Assembly (NCBI GenBank): GCA_016841825.1 | Contig: JAENYK010000004.1 | Span: forward strand, 1-64,000 | DNA from: Halothermothrix sp. | GTDB taxonomy: Bacteria; Bacillota; Halanaerobiia; DY22613 | DNA length: 64,000 nt | Reading direction: 5' to 3' | Shown here: positions 53,545 through 63,310 of the stretch, piece after piece | How the letters are laid out: the number at the start of each line of letters is the position of its first letter | How positions within the stretch are numbered: the first letter of the stretch is position 1 | Program-made: the position numbers and the translations under genes | Notes under the pieces: generated by a model | Database searches by the model: none | What the model was told of the DNA's origin: nothing | Seen by the model: only the letters and a program-made list of their open reading frames with translations

Positions 53545-54735
53545 ATGATTGATCAATTATCCACTGCTAAAAAACGTGTTTGTGAATGGATAGAGCACAC
53601 CGATGAGCAATTCACTGGTCTCGCCCGAAAAATGTATGAAGATCCGGAGTTAGGATTTGCAGAAGAAAAGGCTGCCCAGTGGTTGTCTGAAACTTTGACC
53701 AATAATGGATATGCCGTGGAAAAAGGAATTGCCGGACTTAAGACCGCTTTTCGAGCCACTCTCTCCGGAACCACTTCCCATCCAATAATAGCTCTTTTAT
53801 GTGAATATGATGCTCTTCCCGATATTGGACATGGCTGTGGTCATAACCTAATCGGTACAGCCAGTGTCTGGGCAGGGTCTGCTTTAGCTCAACTGAACGG
53901 AGACTTACCTGGAACTATCATTGTCTTCGGTTGTCCCGGAGAAGAGACTGATGGTGGTAAAGTAATTATCGTCAATAATGAATATTTTGCCAATGTCGAT
54001 GCTGCAATGATGTTCCACCCCAGCATTGAGAATCGCGTCCTCTCCAGTTCGCTGGCTATTGATGCACTGGAAATTACCTTTCATGGAAGAACTGCCCATG
54101 CTGCCGGTTCTCCTCATCTCGGAATCAATGCTCTTGATGCTGTGATTCAAGTATTCAATGGTATAAACGCTCTCCGTCAACATCTAACTGAAGATGTCAG
54201 AATTCATGGGATTATTACTGAAGGTGGCAAAGCACCTAATGTAGTTCCAGACCTCGCCCAGGCCAGATTCTATCTTCGGGCCCGGGATAGAAAGTATCTA
54301 AACGAAGTAGTAGCCAAATTCAAAAAAATCTGTGAAGGTGCCAGCTTGATGACTGGTGCCACCTATGACATACATAATTTCGAAAATTCTAATGATAATC
54401 TGATCTCCAACGAAGTTATTGGAAGACTTTTTGAAGGTAATCTACGCGATATTGGAGTTACTAATCTTCTACCCCGTAACAAAGGTGGTGGTTCCACAGA
54501 TATGGGTAATGTTAGTCAAGTTGTTCCGGCTATTCATGCATATCTAGCCATATGTGGTAAAGAGGCTCGAACCCATTCTCGTGAGTTTGCCAGGGCCACT
54601 ATCAGTCAACAGGGGCTCAATACTCTCAAAATAGCAGCCAAAACCTTAGCTATGACCACACTGGATCTAATATTTAAACCTGAAGAATTAGCTAAAGCCA
54701 AAGAAGAATTACAAAAAACAAAACAGATAAGCTAA
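53545..54735 (+). CDS. M20-family amidohydrolase/peptidase
   Basis: 396 aa. Metal-binding motifs are in order: CEYDALPDIGHGCGHNLIGT (first His/Asp group), GCPGEETDGGK with the catalytic Glu pair, and FHPSIENRV. The dimerisation domain contains FHGRTAHAAGSPHLGINALD. It resembles the AbgB/PM20D2 branch, acting on N-acyl amino acids or dipeptides; exact substrate unknown. The start ATG 53545 follows GAGGAGG. A terminator follows, so it is a single gene. Soluble, cytoplasmic. Confidence 0.9.
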   Translation: MIDQLSTAKKRVCEWIEHTDEQFTGLARKMYEDPELGFAEEKAAQWLSETLTNNGYAVEKGIAGLKTAFRATLSGTTSHPIIALLCEYDALPDIGHGCGHNLIGTASVWAGSALAQLNGDLPGTIIVFGCPGEETDGGKVIIVNNEYFANVDAAMMFHPSIENRVLSSSLAIDALEITFHGRTAHAAGSPHLGINALDAVIQVFNGINALRQHLTEDVRIHGIITEGGKAPNVVPDLAQARFYLRARDRKYLNEVVAKFKKICEGASLMTGATYDIHNFENSNDNLISNEVIGRLFEGNLRDIGVTNLLPRNKGGGSTDMGNVSQVVPAIHAYLAICGKEARTHSREFARATISQQGLNTLKIAAKTLAMTTLDLIFKPEELAKAKEELQKTKQIS

Positions 54736-54741
54736 TCTATA

Positions 54742-54766
54742 AAAACTGCCCTATAAGGCAGTTTTT
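54742..54766 (+). terminator. Terminator of the M20 gene
   Basis: AAAACTGCC (54742-54750) pairs with GGCAGTTTT (54757-54765), followed by further T. Confidence 0.85.
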
Positions 54767-54852
54767 TAAGTTGTCAATAATCTTTTATGCCCGGCTTCCT
54801 CCTTTAAACTGTTGGAGTTTTATATATTATAAAGTGCAAATATAACCATACT

Positions 54853-55485
54853 CTACTCATAACTCTTCACTTTGCTCTTCTTGAAAAAATACCATACGCC
54901 ATAACCCAGGATAGCTATAATAGCAGTAACAATCAAAACTTTATTGTAATTCTTGAGAAAGGCACTAATATTCTCCCAACTATCGCCAACTTTTCTACCA
55001 ACCAGATATAGCAGAAGATTGTGTAGAAACGAGGCACATAAGATTCCGGGATAAGCCCATCTTCTCTTATGACGCAGTATGCCCCCAATCAACAGAGTTA
55101 AAAATCCCGTTCCCGGAAAGAATTTACCCACAAGATAGACAAATACTCCATATCTAATGATGAATTTTTGCACTCTTTTCTGGTCCTGATCAGAAAAATG
55201 TTTTTGAACTATTTTTAAATTAAGAACCGTCTTACCTTGCCAATAACCGATCTCAAATAGTAGAAAACTAAATATTAATGTGGCAGACCAATAAGAAAAA
55301 AAGAGTGGTACAAATCCACCATATAATCCCCTACTTCCAAGATACCCTCCCAACAGTAAGACCGAATCTCCGGGATAAGGGACAAAGATAATCTGCAATG
55401 CTCCAGAAGTAAAGAAAAAAAGATACATAACCCATACAGGAAAATTGTTCAAATAATCTATTACATTATCAATAAATAATTCCAT
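54853..55485 (-). CDS. DedA/VTT-family membrane protein
   Basis: 210 aa. ATG 55485 follows GGAAGGAG; the longer frame upstream lacks a ribosome site. About five membrane segments are visible. IIFVPYPGDSVLLLGGYLGS matches the first DedA re-entrant region (P-x-P-x-D/E), and FFPGTGFLTLLIGGILRHKR matches the second (conserved G-x-x-x-P/R pattern). DedA proteins take part in membrane lipid (undecaprenyl-phosphate or phosphatidylethanolamine) flipping. It is a single gene. Confidence 0.8.
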   Translation of the reverse strand: MELFIDNVIDYLNNFPVWVMYLFFFTSGALQIIFVPYPGDSVLLLGGYLGSRGLYGGFVPLFFSYWSATLIFSFLLFEIGYWQGKTVLNLKIVQKHFSDQDQKRVQKFIIRYGVFVYLVGKFFPGTGFLTLLIGGILRHKRRWAYPGILCASFLHNLLLYLVGRKVGDSWENISAFLKNYNKVLIVTAIIAILGYGVWYFFKKSKVKSYE

Positions 55486-55779
55486 GCAAAATACTCCTTC
55501 CCAGACTGGAAAAATAACATTTTGGCTACTACTTAGTCTTCCCATTGACCATCTAAATCATATTCAAGTATGTAATTCCTATTATGTAACACAGTTGTAT
55601 CTATAAACAAGACACTAAAGAATTCATGCCTCGTTTATAGATAACCCGGAAAGGCATCAACTTTCAACAAAAAATTATCAGGCTCAATCTCCACCTATTA
55701 GTATTACACGTTTACAGAAAAAAACCTTTTTAAAACGCTAAATTTACAACAAAATATTAGTAACCTTCCTTAACGCAAT

Positions 55780-57066
55780 TTATTCATCTCCTAAAGGCAG
55801 CATGCTAAACGTATATTTTACCAGATTGAGTAAGATTAGTTTAGCATCTTCTCCTTCTGCCCAACTGTATTCCAGAGGTTGTCCTACGGCAATTACTCTT
55901 CCTAAATTGTACCGATATTCTACCAGAGTCGGATTATGTTGATCATCTTCCAGAATAATCAGCCTCTCTGTGGGCAAATTGTCAAACCAATTATTTGAAG
56001 CATTGTCACCTGTCAATATCTCAGGAATCCCGTACATCAGTGGATGGGTTGGAAGCAGATTAAAATTAGTTGACGCAGATGACAATTCAGTAGTCACATC
56101 CGCCGGTAGAGTTCCTCCCACATCCATTAGCGAACCAAAATTGTATCCCTGTGCCGCCCCAAAGATCAATGTCCCTCCATTGGCGACGAACTCATTAAAT
56201 TTACTCTGGTTTTGAAAGTAATTATTATAGAAATTCCAATCCTGATCGTTCACAACCCAGACCACTTGGTCATTTGCTAAACTGACACTACCCATCTCAA
56301 CAGAATTATATACCTGAAATGGAACATTCACCTGTTGAAGCATCTCATCCAGAGATTCAGTCCACCAGGGTGGAACATCCAAAAACAGCATTAATTCTAT
56401 TCCAGCATATCTGAGCAGCAGATCCGAAGTCAACCTGGTCTCTTCTCCACCAGTTACTTCAATGATTCTACTATCAGAACAATAGCGTGAGTCTGTAATA
56501 CTATAGGCTGTGAATAAGTATTCCGACATCTTTGTCTCCTGATTAACCGGTAATGCTCTAAGACAAAAATATCCCCTTTCATCTGTTTCAGTCTGATAGC
56601 ACTGCATCTGCCCTTCAATCGGAATCTGGACCTCTACAATAATTCCATCATGAATATTGCCATCCAGATATTTGGCATAACCTGACACAGAACTGAGTTC
56701 ATCGTACCGTACCATCTCTAACTCTAGTTCAATTGTCGGTTCAACTGTAACATCTACCATAGCTGCACCAGATTCTACAATTGTCCCATCGACATTATAT
56801 AAATTAACATATACCTGCCATTGACCTGGCTGTAAATCTTCTACCACTGCGACACCCACCTCACCAATTACCACCTGACCCGTCTTTTCTGTCATACTTT
56901 GAAACTCCACTAAGCGCCATTCACCTGAAACAATATTCAGATCTTGAAATAACTCACACTTAATCGTCAATGTAGCCAGTTCAGTCAATTCTGCTGGTTT
57001 ACCCCAACACCCAACCAATAAACTTAGACAAAAAAACAGCAGCAGTATTCCGAAAATTCTTTTCAT
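55780..57066 (-). CDS. Lipoprotein with carboxypeptidase-regulatory-like and GATase-like domains
   Basis: 428 aa. The signal peptide has the lipobox LLVGC at about residues 16-20. Two Ig/carboxypeptidase-regulatory-like domains follow (about 30-115 and 125-220, e.g. TDERGYFCLRALPVN). From about 225 a Rossmann-like domain resembling class I glutamine-amidotransferase folds appears (VPFQVYNSVEMGSV, NGGTLIFGAAQGYNF, GRVIAVGQPLEYSWAEGEDA) without an obvious catalytic Cys. Such domains occur in surface proteins that bind carbohydrates or other ligands. Role unknown; single gene. Confidence 0.65.
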   Translation of the reverse strand: MKRIFGILLLFFCLSLLVGCWGKPAELTELATLTIKCELFQDLNIVSGEWRLVEFQSMTEKTGQVVIGEVGVAVVEDLQPGQWQVYVNLYNVDGTIVESGAAMVDVTVEPTIELELEMVRYDELSSVSGYAKYLDGNIHDGIIVEVQIPIEGQMQCYQTETDERGYFCLRALPVNQETKMSEYLFTAYSITDSRYCSDSRIIEVTGGEETRLTSDLLLRYAGIELMLFLDVPPWWTESLDEMLQQVNVPFQVYNSVEMGSVSLANDQVVWVVNDQDWNFYNNYFQNQSKFNEFVANGGTLIFGAAQGYNFGSLMDVGGTLPADVTTELSSASTNFNLLPTHPLMYGIPEILTGDNASNNWFDNLPTERLIILEDDQHNPTLVEYRYNLGRVIAVGQPLEYSWAEGEDAKLILLNLVKYTFSMLPLGDE

Positions 57067-57358
57067 TCCGATGTACCTCCTTAATTTAACAATTTATTCT
57101 CATTTAATATATATTCTACCATATTATAGGGTACATAGTTATAGCTTACACCTCCTCGATTTAGGGTATCACTAAATATGGCAGAAATTTTTATAATTAT
57201 TTTTAAAAAATCATTTTTAAAATAGTTTATTGTCTTTATGAAAAATAGCATTTTATTATTGCCAATTATGTAATATATTAAAATTGACGGTGTTGATATT
57301 TTGTCAAAAGAGTGATATAATCTTGCACGAATGGCAAGACTATAGGAGGTAGATTGAC

Positions 57359-57583
57359 ATGATCAACATTTCCAGATTAGAGAATCTCATGAAATCAAAG
57401 GGGTGGAGTGAACCGATGTTAGCAAATGAATTGGGAATTGATTATTCCTATCTATATCGACTATTGCGTGGTAAAAGAAATGCTGGAAAAAAAGTCTATG
57501 ACGGTATCTTTAAACTATGTCAAAGAGAACACATAGATATTGAAGAATTTATCATAATTAACAGTCCACCGAAAAACCCATAA
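57359..57583 (+). CDS. Small XRE-like HTH protein
   Basis: 74 aa, ATG 57359 after AGGAGGT. The whole protein is one helix-turn-helix domain: LENLMKSKGWSEPMLANELG then IDYSYLYRLLRGKRNAGKKV, ending IFKLCQREHIDIEEFIIINS. It is a stand-alone DNA-binding regulator of unknown target. An 81-base inverted-repeat element starts six bases after its stop codon and may be part of its transcript. Confidence 0.8.
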   Translation: MINISRLENLMKSKGWSEPMLANELGIDYSYLYRLLRGKRNAGKKVYDGIFKLCQREHIDIEEFIIINSPPKNP

Positions 57584-57588
57584 TATAA

Positions 57589-57669
57589 GAGTGGCTCAGA
57601 ATTAATTTAGAAGATGGGGGAATAAACAGCATTCTAAAACCTTCCAGACGGTAGAAATCTGAGCCACTC
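57589..57669. repeat. 81-base structured element (long inverted repeat with internal hairpins)
   Basis: GAGTGGCTCAGA (57589-57600) and TCTGAGCCACTC (57658-57669) pair perfectly over 12 bp. Inside, TTTAGAA and TTCTAAA form a second stem. The region reads on into CTTTTCTT, so it may be an elaborate terminator of the HTH gene, a small structured RNA or a short mobile relic. Confidence 0.5.
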
Positions 57670-57866
57670 CCGTGCTAAATCTTTTCTTAATTATATAACT
57701 TTGTTGCTTTTTAGTCAATATGTATCTATATATTTTTAATTAACTCAATTTTTACATAAATTTATTGGATTAAAGTGCTTTTTAATGTTGATTATTTTCC
57801 TATAAAATTATATAATGTTGTTAGTAGAACCCTACTTCGGGATGAATACGTATAGGAGGATGGAAG

Positions 57867-58409
57867 ATGATTACTGATAATAAAGATGCCTATTGTGAAT
57901 TTAAGGCTTTAACTCAGAAAATAGCTGATTTTAAAAAGAAGAATCACCTCACTTATCAACAGATTGCAGAATCGATAGGGGTAGATAAAAGTCACGTACA
58001 CAGGGTCGTTAACATGGAGACCAGCCCTTCCTTAAAATTTCTACTTCGCCTATCACGTTATATGAAGATACCATTATTTTCTTTATTTATTCCTTCGAAA
58101 GACATTGTTGGCCAGGATATTGCAGAAAAGATTGAGGAAGGTTTGACTCAATTTAATCTGACCTTTGAGCAACTGACTGAGAAGGTTCACATTCCTACTT
58201 TGAGATTAATGGATATTACCAAAGGTAATACTATTCCCACTCCGGATGAGTACCAGGCTATTGCTACAGTTTTAGATTTAGATCAAAATGATTGGCTTAA
58301 TTCTACTGAAGTTAAAATCAATCTGATAAAAACTACTTTATTAGATTTGGGTTTTAATGAAGATCAGCTAGAGAACGTTTTAGAATATATCCACAACATC
58401 GTTGATTAA
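57867..58409 (+). CDS. XRE-family regulator with two HTH-like regions
   Basis: 180 aa, ATG 57867 after TAGGAGG. The N-terminal HTH (about 15-70) is KKNHLTYQQIAESIGVDKSH and VHRVVNMETSPSLKFLLRLS. A second HTH-like segment (about 90-140) is FNLTFEQLTEKVHIPTLRLM followed by NTIPTPDEYQAIATVLDLDQ. The C-terminus is helical. It is a DNA-binding regulator of unknown target, close to the small XRE-like gene but with its own promoter region and terminator. Confidence 0.8.
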   Translation: MITDNKDAYCEFKALTQKIADFKKKNHLTYQQIAESIGVDKSHVHRVVNMETSPSLKFLLRLSRYMKIPLFSLFIPSKDIVGQDIAEKIEEGLTQFNLTFEQLTEKVHIPTLRLMDITKGNTIPTPDEYQAIATVLDLDQNDWLNSTEVKINLIKTTLLDLGFNEDQLENVLEYIHNIVD

Positions 58410-58431
58410 AATACATAACTGCTCCAAAAAC

Positions 58432-58490
58432 ATAGCGGGTCTTCAAATACAATGCACACACAGTGTACCTTGTATTTGAAAACCCGCTAT
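58432..58490. terminator. Long bidirectional terminator
   Basis: ATAGCGGGT-C-TTCAAATACAA pairs with TTGTATTTGAA-A-ACCCGCTAT (58470-58490), about 20 bp with one mismatch. It lies between the XRE gene and the convergent lysA gene. Confidence 0.85.
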
Positions 58491-58524
58491 CTTTAAATGC
58501 AAAACTTTCTGTTTTCTTCACAGA

Positions 58525-59853
58525 TTAAACTCTTGACTTTTTAGATAACCTTTCCGGAATCTGATCACGACGAACAAGGTCATCATAGGTCTCCCTTCTA
58601 ATGATCAGATCAGCTCTTCCATCTTTCACCATAACCAAAGCCAGTCGAGGCAAACCATTATAATTACTTCCCATAGAAGTTGTATATGCACCTGTACAAC
58701 TAACTGCTAATAGATCACCTATTTCAACTGCTGGTATCTGTAACTCGTCGATCAATATATCTCCTGACTCACAACACCGCCCGGCAACCGTGACCGTCTG
58801 AACAGGGTAGGCATTGGCTTTATTTGCAATGATCGCTTCATACTCTGCATTATACAAAGCAGGACGAATATTATCTGTTATACCACCATCGACAGACACA
58901 TAGGTTCTAACACCCGGGATCTCCTTAATATTGCCAACAGTATAGACAGTAGTTCCGGATGTTGCCACAATATAGCGTCCCGGTTCATTAATCACCTTTG
59001 GGATGGGTAAACCCAATTCTCTTGATTTGACACCAAGGGTATCTGCGACAATCCGGGCGTACTCAGGTAAAGATACTTCCTTATCTCCCTGTAAATAGGG
59101 AACACCAATTCCCCCACCCAGATCTAACTCCTCAATCACCAACCCTAACTCATCTCTTATCTGACCACAAAAATTCATCAGTACTTCTACTGCCCGGGCA
59201 AAGGATTCTAAATTAAATATCTGTGACCCAATATGGCAATGAAGTCCACGAACTCTAACCCCTGATAAGTCAATAGCAGAACCAATTACTTTTAAAGCTA
59301 TACCATTGGATACTCCCAGACCAAATTTAGAATCAATCTGACCTGTCTGGATATATTGATGGGTATGAGCTTCAATTCCCGGAGTAACCCGAAAGAGAAT
59401 ATCAGCTACTACCCCACGCTCCATAGCTAGATAATTTAACAGTTCTAACTCCTGCAGGTTATCGACAACAAAACGTCCTATTCTGGCATCCAGCGCCTTT
59501 TCCAACTCCCCGGAAGTCTTGTTGTTACCATGAAAATAAACCTTTTCCATAGGAAAATCCGCGGTCTGAGCAATATGTAACTCACCACCAGACACTACAT
59601 CCAATCCCAACCCCTCATCTTCAATAATTCTACAGAGAGTTGTATTTAACAAAGCTTTAGAAGCATAGATAGTCTCGACATTCAAACCCATACCCTGAAA
59701 AGCAAGAGAGTATTCTTTACAGCGCCTGCGTACTTCTGCTTCATCAATAATTAATAAAGGTGAACCAAACTCTTTAATCAATTCAGTAGTATCACAGCCG
59801 CCAATAACTAAATGACCTTTGCTATTAAGTTCCATAGTTCCGTGCATTCTCAT
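58525..59853 (-). CDS. lysA: Diaminopimelate decarboxylase
   Basis: 442 aa of the alanine-racemase-fold PLP decarboxylases. The PLP lysine is in IYASKALLNT (about residue 65). HCHIGSQIFNLE and LDLGGGIGVPY line the cofactor site, and the catalytic Cys is in AGRCCESGDIL. The substrate-specificity region EPGRYIVATSGTTVYTVG fits LysA rather than ornithine or arginine decarboxylases. It catalyses the last step of lysine biosynthesis, meso-diaminopimelate to lysine. It stands apart from other lysine genes. The leader contains a structured repeat, but no lysine riboswitch is recognised. Confidence 0.92.
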   Translation of the reverse strand: MRMHGTMELNSKGHLVIGGCDTTELIKEFGSPLLIIDEAEVRRRCKEYSLAFQGMGLNVETIYASKALLNTTLCRIIEDEGLGLDVVSGGELHIAQTADFPMEKVYFHGNNKTSGELEKALDARIGRFVVDNLQELELLNYLAMERGVVADILFRVTPGIEAHTHQYIQTGQIDSKFGLGVSNGIALKVIGSAIDLSGVRVRGLHCHIGSQIFNLESFARAVEVLMNFCGQIRDELGLVIEELDLGGGIGVPYLQGDKEVSLPEYARIVADTLGVKSRELGLPIPKVINEPGRYIVATSGTTVYTVGNIKEIPGVRTYVSVDGGITDNIRPALYNAEYEAIIANKANAYPVQTVTVAGRCCESGDILIDELQIPAVEIGDLLAVSCTGAYTTSMGSNYNGLPRLALVMVKDGRADLIIRRETYDDLVRRDQIPERLSKKSRV

Positions 59854-59932
59854 CTTATCTCATCTCCCATATTTATTATATCCATTGCTATACAAACGGG
59901 TTCATCCTGAATCGCAACCAAATAACCATTTA

Positions 59933-60069
59933 ACAACATCTCAAAAGGGAAGTCTCCCATCCTCTAAGGTGAGGCCATAAATCGCTAAATGATGATTACT
60001 TCAAAGGAGACACAAATACTCTTTTAAAGTCGTTGAACTTATGGCATTAAAGTTGGCTGTTAATGCGAC
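59933..60069 (+). repeat. Structured repeat B, second copy
   Basis: This aligns with the minus strand of 24583-24705: both have GAAGTCTCCC, a GGTG-G hairpin, CTAAA, then TTACTTCAA-GGAG and ACAAAT. Stems inside include CATC/GGTG, ACTT-C-AAAGGAG/CTCTTTT-A-AAGT and GCATTAA/TTAATGC. It sits between the lysA start and the chemoreceptor stop. A relic of an IS605-type right end is the favoured reading. Confidence 0.45.
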
Positions 60070-60112
60070 TTTAATACGGATAAATTATAATAACACAAGT
60101 CATTTAGAACTG

Positions 60113-61600
60113 TCAAATTTTTTTTGTCAAACCATCTAATTCTCTAGCCAATTTACGAAGTTCTTCAATCTTCTCAAAAATAATATTTATTTTTGAAAAT
60201 TGCTCATCTGAACTGGCTGAAACCTGTTCTGCAGAAGCAGAAGATTCTTCAGCTGTAGAAGCCAGTTCTTCTGTACTACCTTCAAGATTGACGATTGAAT
60301 TATTCACCAGATCAATATCTAAATTAATGTTACCCACTTCGCCAGATATTGTCTCTACATCCCCAAGTATGTGCTGCAAAGAACTGGTTGTCGTTAATGT
60401 CACCTGTCTACCATTTTTAACGATTTTACTGCCTTCGGTAACACTTCCCACTGCCTGAGATGTATATGTACGCAATTCACCTAAGATATTCTTGATTTTA
60501 CTGGCAGCATTCCCCGCTTCTTCGGCCAGATCTCTGATTTCACTGGCAACTACAGCAAAACCGCGTCCAACCTCACCTGCTCTGGCTGCCTCAATGGAAG
60601 CATTAAGAGCCAGAAGATTAGTTTGAGTGACAATACCGGTAATAATTTCAACGATAGAACTAATCTCTTCAGATTGTTTTTCTAAATGCTCAATATTGTT
60701 AACAGATTGATCAGAGCTTGTGTCCACCTGCGCCATATAATCCTCTAAACGTTTAATCTCTTGCCGTCCCTGATTTGCTGCATTGCCCATATTGGTGACC
60801 TTATCAGCTACCAACTCAATCCTATTTTTGACAGCTTCCACCGATTTTTTTACATCTTTAATCGAGTTTCGATTAATCCCGGCTCGTTCAGCTTGATGAC
60901 CTGTCACATCAGCTACCTCTTCAATGGAAGTCTTGATCTGATTATTATCATCTTTAGCCTGGCTCAAAAAACTTATAATCTCATCAAGAGAGAGGTTTAA
61001 TATTGCAGATTTTTGTTTTATAACCTCTACATTATTATCTAATTTTTGTTTTGAAAGTTCCTCACTTCGTTCTGCCCTCTCCTTAGCCTCAACACCCCAT
61101 AAATTAGAAAAATACAACAAGACAGAACCTCCAATTAGCATTACGGCAAATTGCATCAAAGTCTGCATATCCACAGGATCAAAGAAAACTTCATAAGCAG
61201 TAAAATACAGAATACCTGTAATAGCTAAAAGCCCAATAGCATAACCGATTAGTGTCCGTACATCCAGATATAAAGACACTAAAATCAGTGCGACAAACAT
61301 AATAAACATTCCTCTAAAAGTTCCAAACCCTCTCGCAGCATAAAGATTATAATAAACATATAAAGTTATTCCAAAGATTAGATACCACTTAGTAATGACA
61401 TCCCGCACCTTCATTACATAGGTGATAGTTGGCAGTAGTGAGACCAATACCAATATTCCGGCTACAACTAAAAGTTGCGTGAAAGGCATCTTGACCGATA
61501 TATTAACTAGTATAGCGAGTATAGTAACTATCCATGCAAAAATAATCACAGCCAGATTCACTTTCCTCATAAAGTGATCTGTTTTTGTTTTATTATTCAT
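60113..61600 (-). CDS. Methyl-accepting chemotaxis protein
   Basis: 495 aa, ATG 61600 after GGGAG. Six predicted membrane helices (about residues 13-170) form the sensory part without a large extracellular domain. A cytoplasmic coiled coil includes the conserved hairpin tip region [20 protein letters not shown] then [20 protein letters not shown]. It signals to CheA/CheW. The multi-helix membrane sensor suggests sensing within the membrane or of membrane-linked energy state; ligand unknown. No other chemotaxis genes are in the window. Confidence 0.88.
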   Translation of the reverse strand: MNNKTKTDHFMRKVNLAVIIFAWIVTILAILVNISVKMPFTQLLVVAGILVLVSLLPTITYVMKVRDVITKWYLIFGITLYVYYNLYAARGFGTFRGMFIMFVALILVSLYLDVRTLIGYAIGLLAITGILYFTAYEVFFDPVDMQTLMQFAVMLIGGSVLLYFSNLWGVEAKERAERSEELSKQKLDNNVEVIKQKSAILNLSLDEIISFLSQAKDDNNQIKTSIEEVADVTGHQAERAGINRNSIKDVKKSVEAVKNRIELVADKVTNMGNAANQGRQEIKRLEDYMAQVDTSSDQSVNNIEHLEKQSEEISSIVEIITGIVTQTNLLALNASIEAARAGEVGRGFAVVASEIRDLAEEAGNAASKIKNILGELRTYTSQAVGSVTEGSKIVKNGRQVTLTTTSSLQHILGDVETISGEVGNINLDIDLVNNSIVNLEGSTEELASTAEESSASAEQVSASSDEQFSKINIIFEKIEELRKLARELDGLTKKI

Positions 61601-61603
61601 CAA

Positions 61604-62092
61604 TTAATTCTCCCTTCTCCTACGATTTACCTTGATAAACTTTATGTAATAACGAAAAAATCTAAAATTGTACTGATCTTTTTCAATTTCATCTCCCCCT
61701 TTCAATTAATTGACAAAAGTATAGGAAAATGGCTCAATTCAATTAATTTATTAACTTTTGTCAAAGAGCAGCGTTTGTTATGGAATATACCCCATTTACT
61801 TCTTTCACTATCTAATATTTCCATATAACAATGAAAAATCCTGCTTTTTCGTCAAAATGACTCCAATTTTTTTCTTTGAAATTAAAAAAATTAGAGTATC
61901 GGCAATAATTGTTTGGGTTACCACAATAAAATCCCGGGAAAGTTTATAAATAAAGTCCAATTTATAGAAAGGAGAATTAATACAGATAATTGTACTAAAG
62001 GATAAGAAAAGTTGAAAAATGTTAGAGGAAACCGGGCCAGCGACAGAGAATTATTTTTTAATACGAAATAAATTCTATCTGAGGTGATATAA
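61604..62092. other. Long AT-rich intergenic region with an 11-bp inverted repeat
   Basis: Almost 490 bases between divergent genes (chemoreceptor and M42 peptidase). TTGACAAAAGT (61710-61720) and ACTTTTGTCAA (61754-61764) form a perfect inverted repeat 33 bases apart, each arm containing a -35-like TTGACA facing the other. GAGGTGATATAA before 62093 is the ribosome site of the M42 gene. I see no gene in this stretch. Confidence 0.5.
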
Positions 62093-63190
62093 ATGAAAGC
62101 AAAACTAAAAGCTCTGCTGCAAGAGTTTGCTCCAATTCCAGGTGTTTCTGGTTTTGAACAACCTATTGTCAAAGAGATAGCAGATCGTCTCAAAGGTTTG
62201 ACAGATCATCTGGAGATCGACCATGCCGGAAATGTCTATGCCAGAATTGATGGTGGTAAACCAGGTATCAACTTAATGATTGCTGCCCATAGTGATCAGA
62301 TCGGATATGTAGTTAAAAGTATTGATGAACATGGTTATATCTGGTTTCATGGTCAAGGTGGGGTAATTCCTTCCCTGACGATTGGTAGAAAAGTGCTGGT
62401 TAATGGTTATCTGGGGGTTGTTGGCGTAAAAGCAGGTCATATTCAAAAACCTGAAGAGAAAACCCAGGTCAAAGATATGAATGAACTATACATCGACCTT
62501 GGAGTAAATAGTAAGCAAGAAGTTTTAGATTTGGGGGTTGATATCGGAACTCCGATTACTTATGCGGAGGGAATTGACGAGTTCGCCAATGACGACCTGG
62601 TGGCTGGCCCTGCAGTTGATAACAGATTGGGTTGTGCCATCCTCTTTGCCCTCTTAGAAAAATTAGCCCAACCAGAGATTAGATCACAGATCGCCGGTTC
62701 TATCTGGGGTGTCTTTACTGTTCAGGAAGAGGTCGGTTTACGTGGAGCCAGAATAGCTGCCCATAAGTTAAATCCCGACCTGGCAATCGCCCTGGATACC
62801 ATCCCTGCAGGTGACACTCCCGAGACCAGAACAGCTATCGAATTACCCATCTATCTGGGCCAAGGGCCAGTCTTCCCGATCATCAGTGGTGGTGGAGTAA
62901 GGGGTAACGTCATGCATCAGAGTGTGCTTAATCTATTAAAACAAAAAGCTGAAACCAATAACTTACCATACCAGGTCTCTATCTTTGTCGGTGGTACTTC
63001 CGATGCTTCTGCTATTCATTTAGAACAAGACGGAATCCCAACCGGAGCTATAACCATTCCCCGACGTTATTCCCATTCTCCTGTAGAGATGGCGAATCTC
63101 AATGACGCTGAGGCTGCTTATAAGCTCCTGGCTGCACTGGCACAGGATTTGCCAAATAAAGATGATCTAGCTTTTATCAAATTAGATTAG
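62093..63190 (+). CDS. M42-family aminopeptidase (FrvX-like)
   Basis: 365 aa. The co-catalytic metal site is visible in order: AAHSDQIGYVV (His and Asp), GPAVDNRLGCAIL (bridging Asp), FTVQEEVGLRGARIA (catalytic Glu pair), LDTIPAGDTPE and RYSHSPVEMANL (last His). These match the M42 glutamyl/deblocking aminopeptidases, which form large cytoplasmic tetrahedral complexes. Length is normal. The stop codon is followed at once by a 21-base hairpin and repeat A, then by the AEC carrier gene. Confidence 0.92.
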   Translation: MKAKLKALLQEFAPIPGVSGFEQPIVKEIADRLKGLTDHLEIDHAGNVYARIDGGKPGINLMIAAHSDQIGYVVKSIDEHGYIWFHGQGGVIPSLTIGRKVLVNGYLGVVGVKAGHIQKPEEKTQVKDMNELYIDLGVNSKQEVLDLGVDIGTPITYAEGIDEFANDDLVAGPAVDNRLGCAILFALLEKLAQPEIRSQIAGSIWGVFTVQEEVGLRGARIAAHKLNPDLAIALDTIPAGDTPETRTAIELPIYLGQGPVFPIISGGGVRGNVMHQSVLNLLKQKAETNNLPYQVSIFVGGTSDASAIHLEQDGIPTGAITIPRRYSHSPVEMANLNDAEAAYKLLAALAQDLPNKDDLAFIKLD

Positions 63191-63210
63191 TCGTGTTAAG
63201 TTAACGCGAC
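63190..63210. other. Near-perfect palindrome after the M42 stop codon
   Basis: GTCGTGTTAA-G-TTAACGCGAC: ten pairs with one G-T and a one-base centre. No T-tract. It abuts repeat A (63219-63300) and may be part of that element or a transcript-end structure. Confidence 0.4.
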
Positions 63211-63218
63211 CAGGTGAA

Positions 63219-63300
63219 CTCGTTCAGCTAAAGCTGAACCTCGGGGCTTCGGATGGGGATTCAACTCCACCTGAAGTAGAAGTAATAGAACTTAGATATA
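63219..63300 (-). repeat. Structured repeat A, second copy
   Basis: It shares CTCGTTCAGCTAAAGCTGAA, then CGGGGCTTC-GATGGGGATTC, CACCTGAAGTAGAA and the end ATAGAACTTAGATATA with 18832-18942. It lacks the AACTCCCACTT hairpin present there. The repeat ends directly before the GGAGG site of the AEC carrier gene. Confidence 0.55.
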
Positions 63301-63310
63301 GGAGGATATT

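Noticed and set aside
59854-60112. Lysine riboswitch upstream of lysA
   Set aside because: The region is structured, but it matches the leader of the iron operon instead and lacks recognisable L-box motifs.
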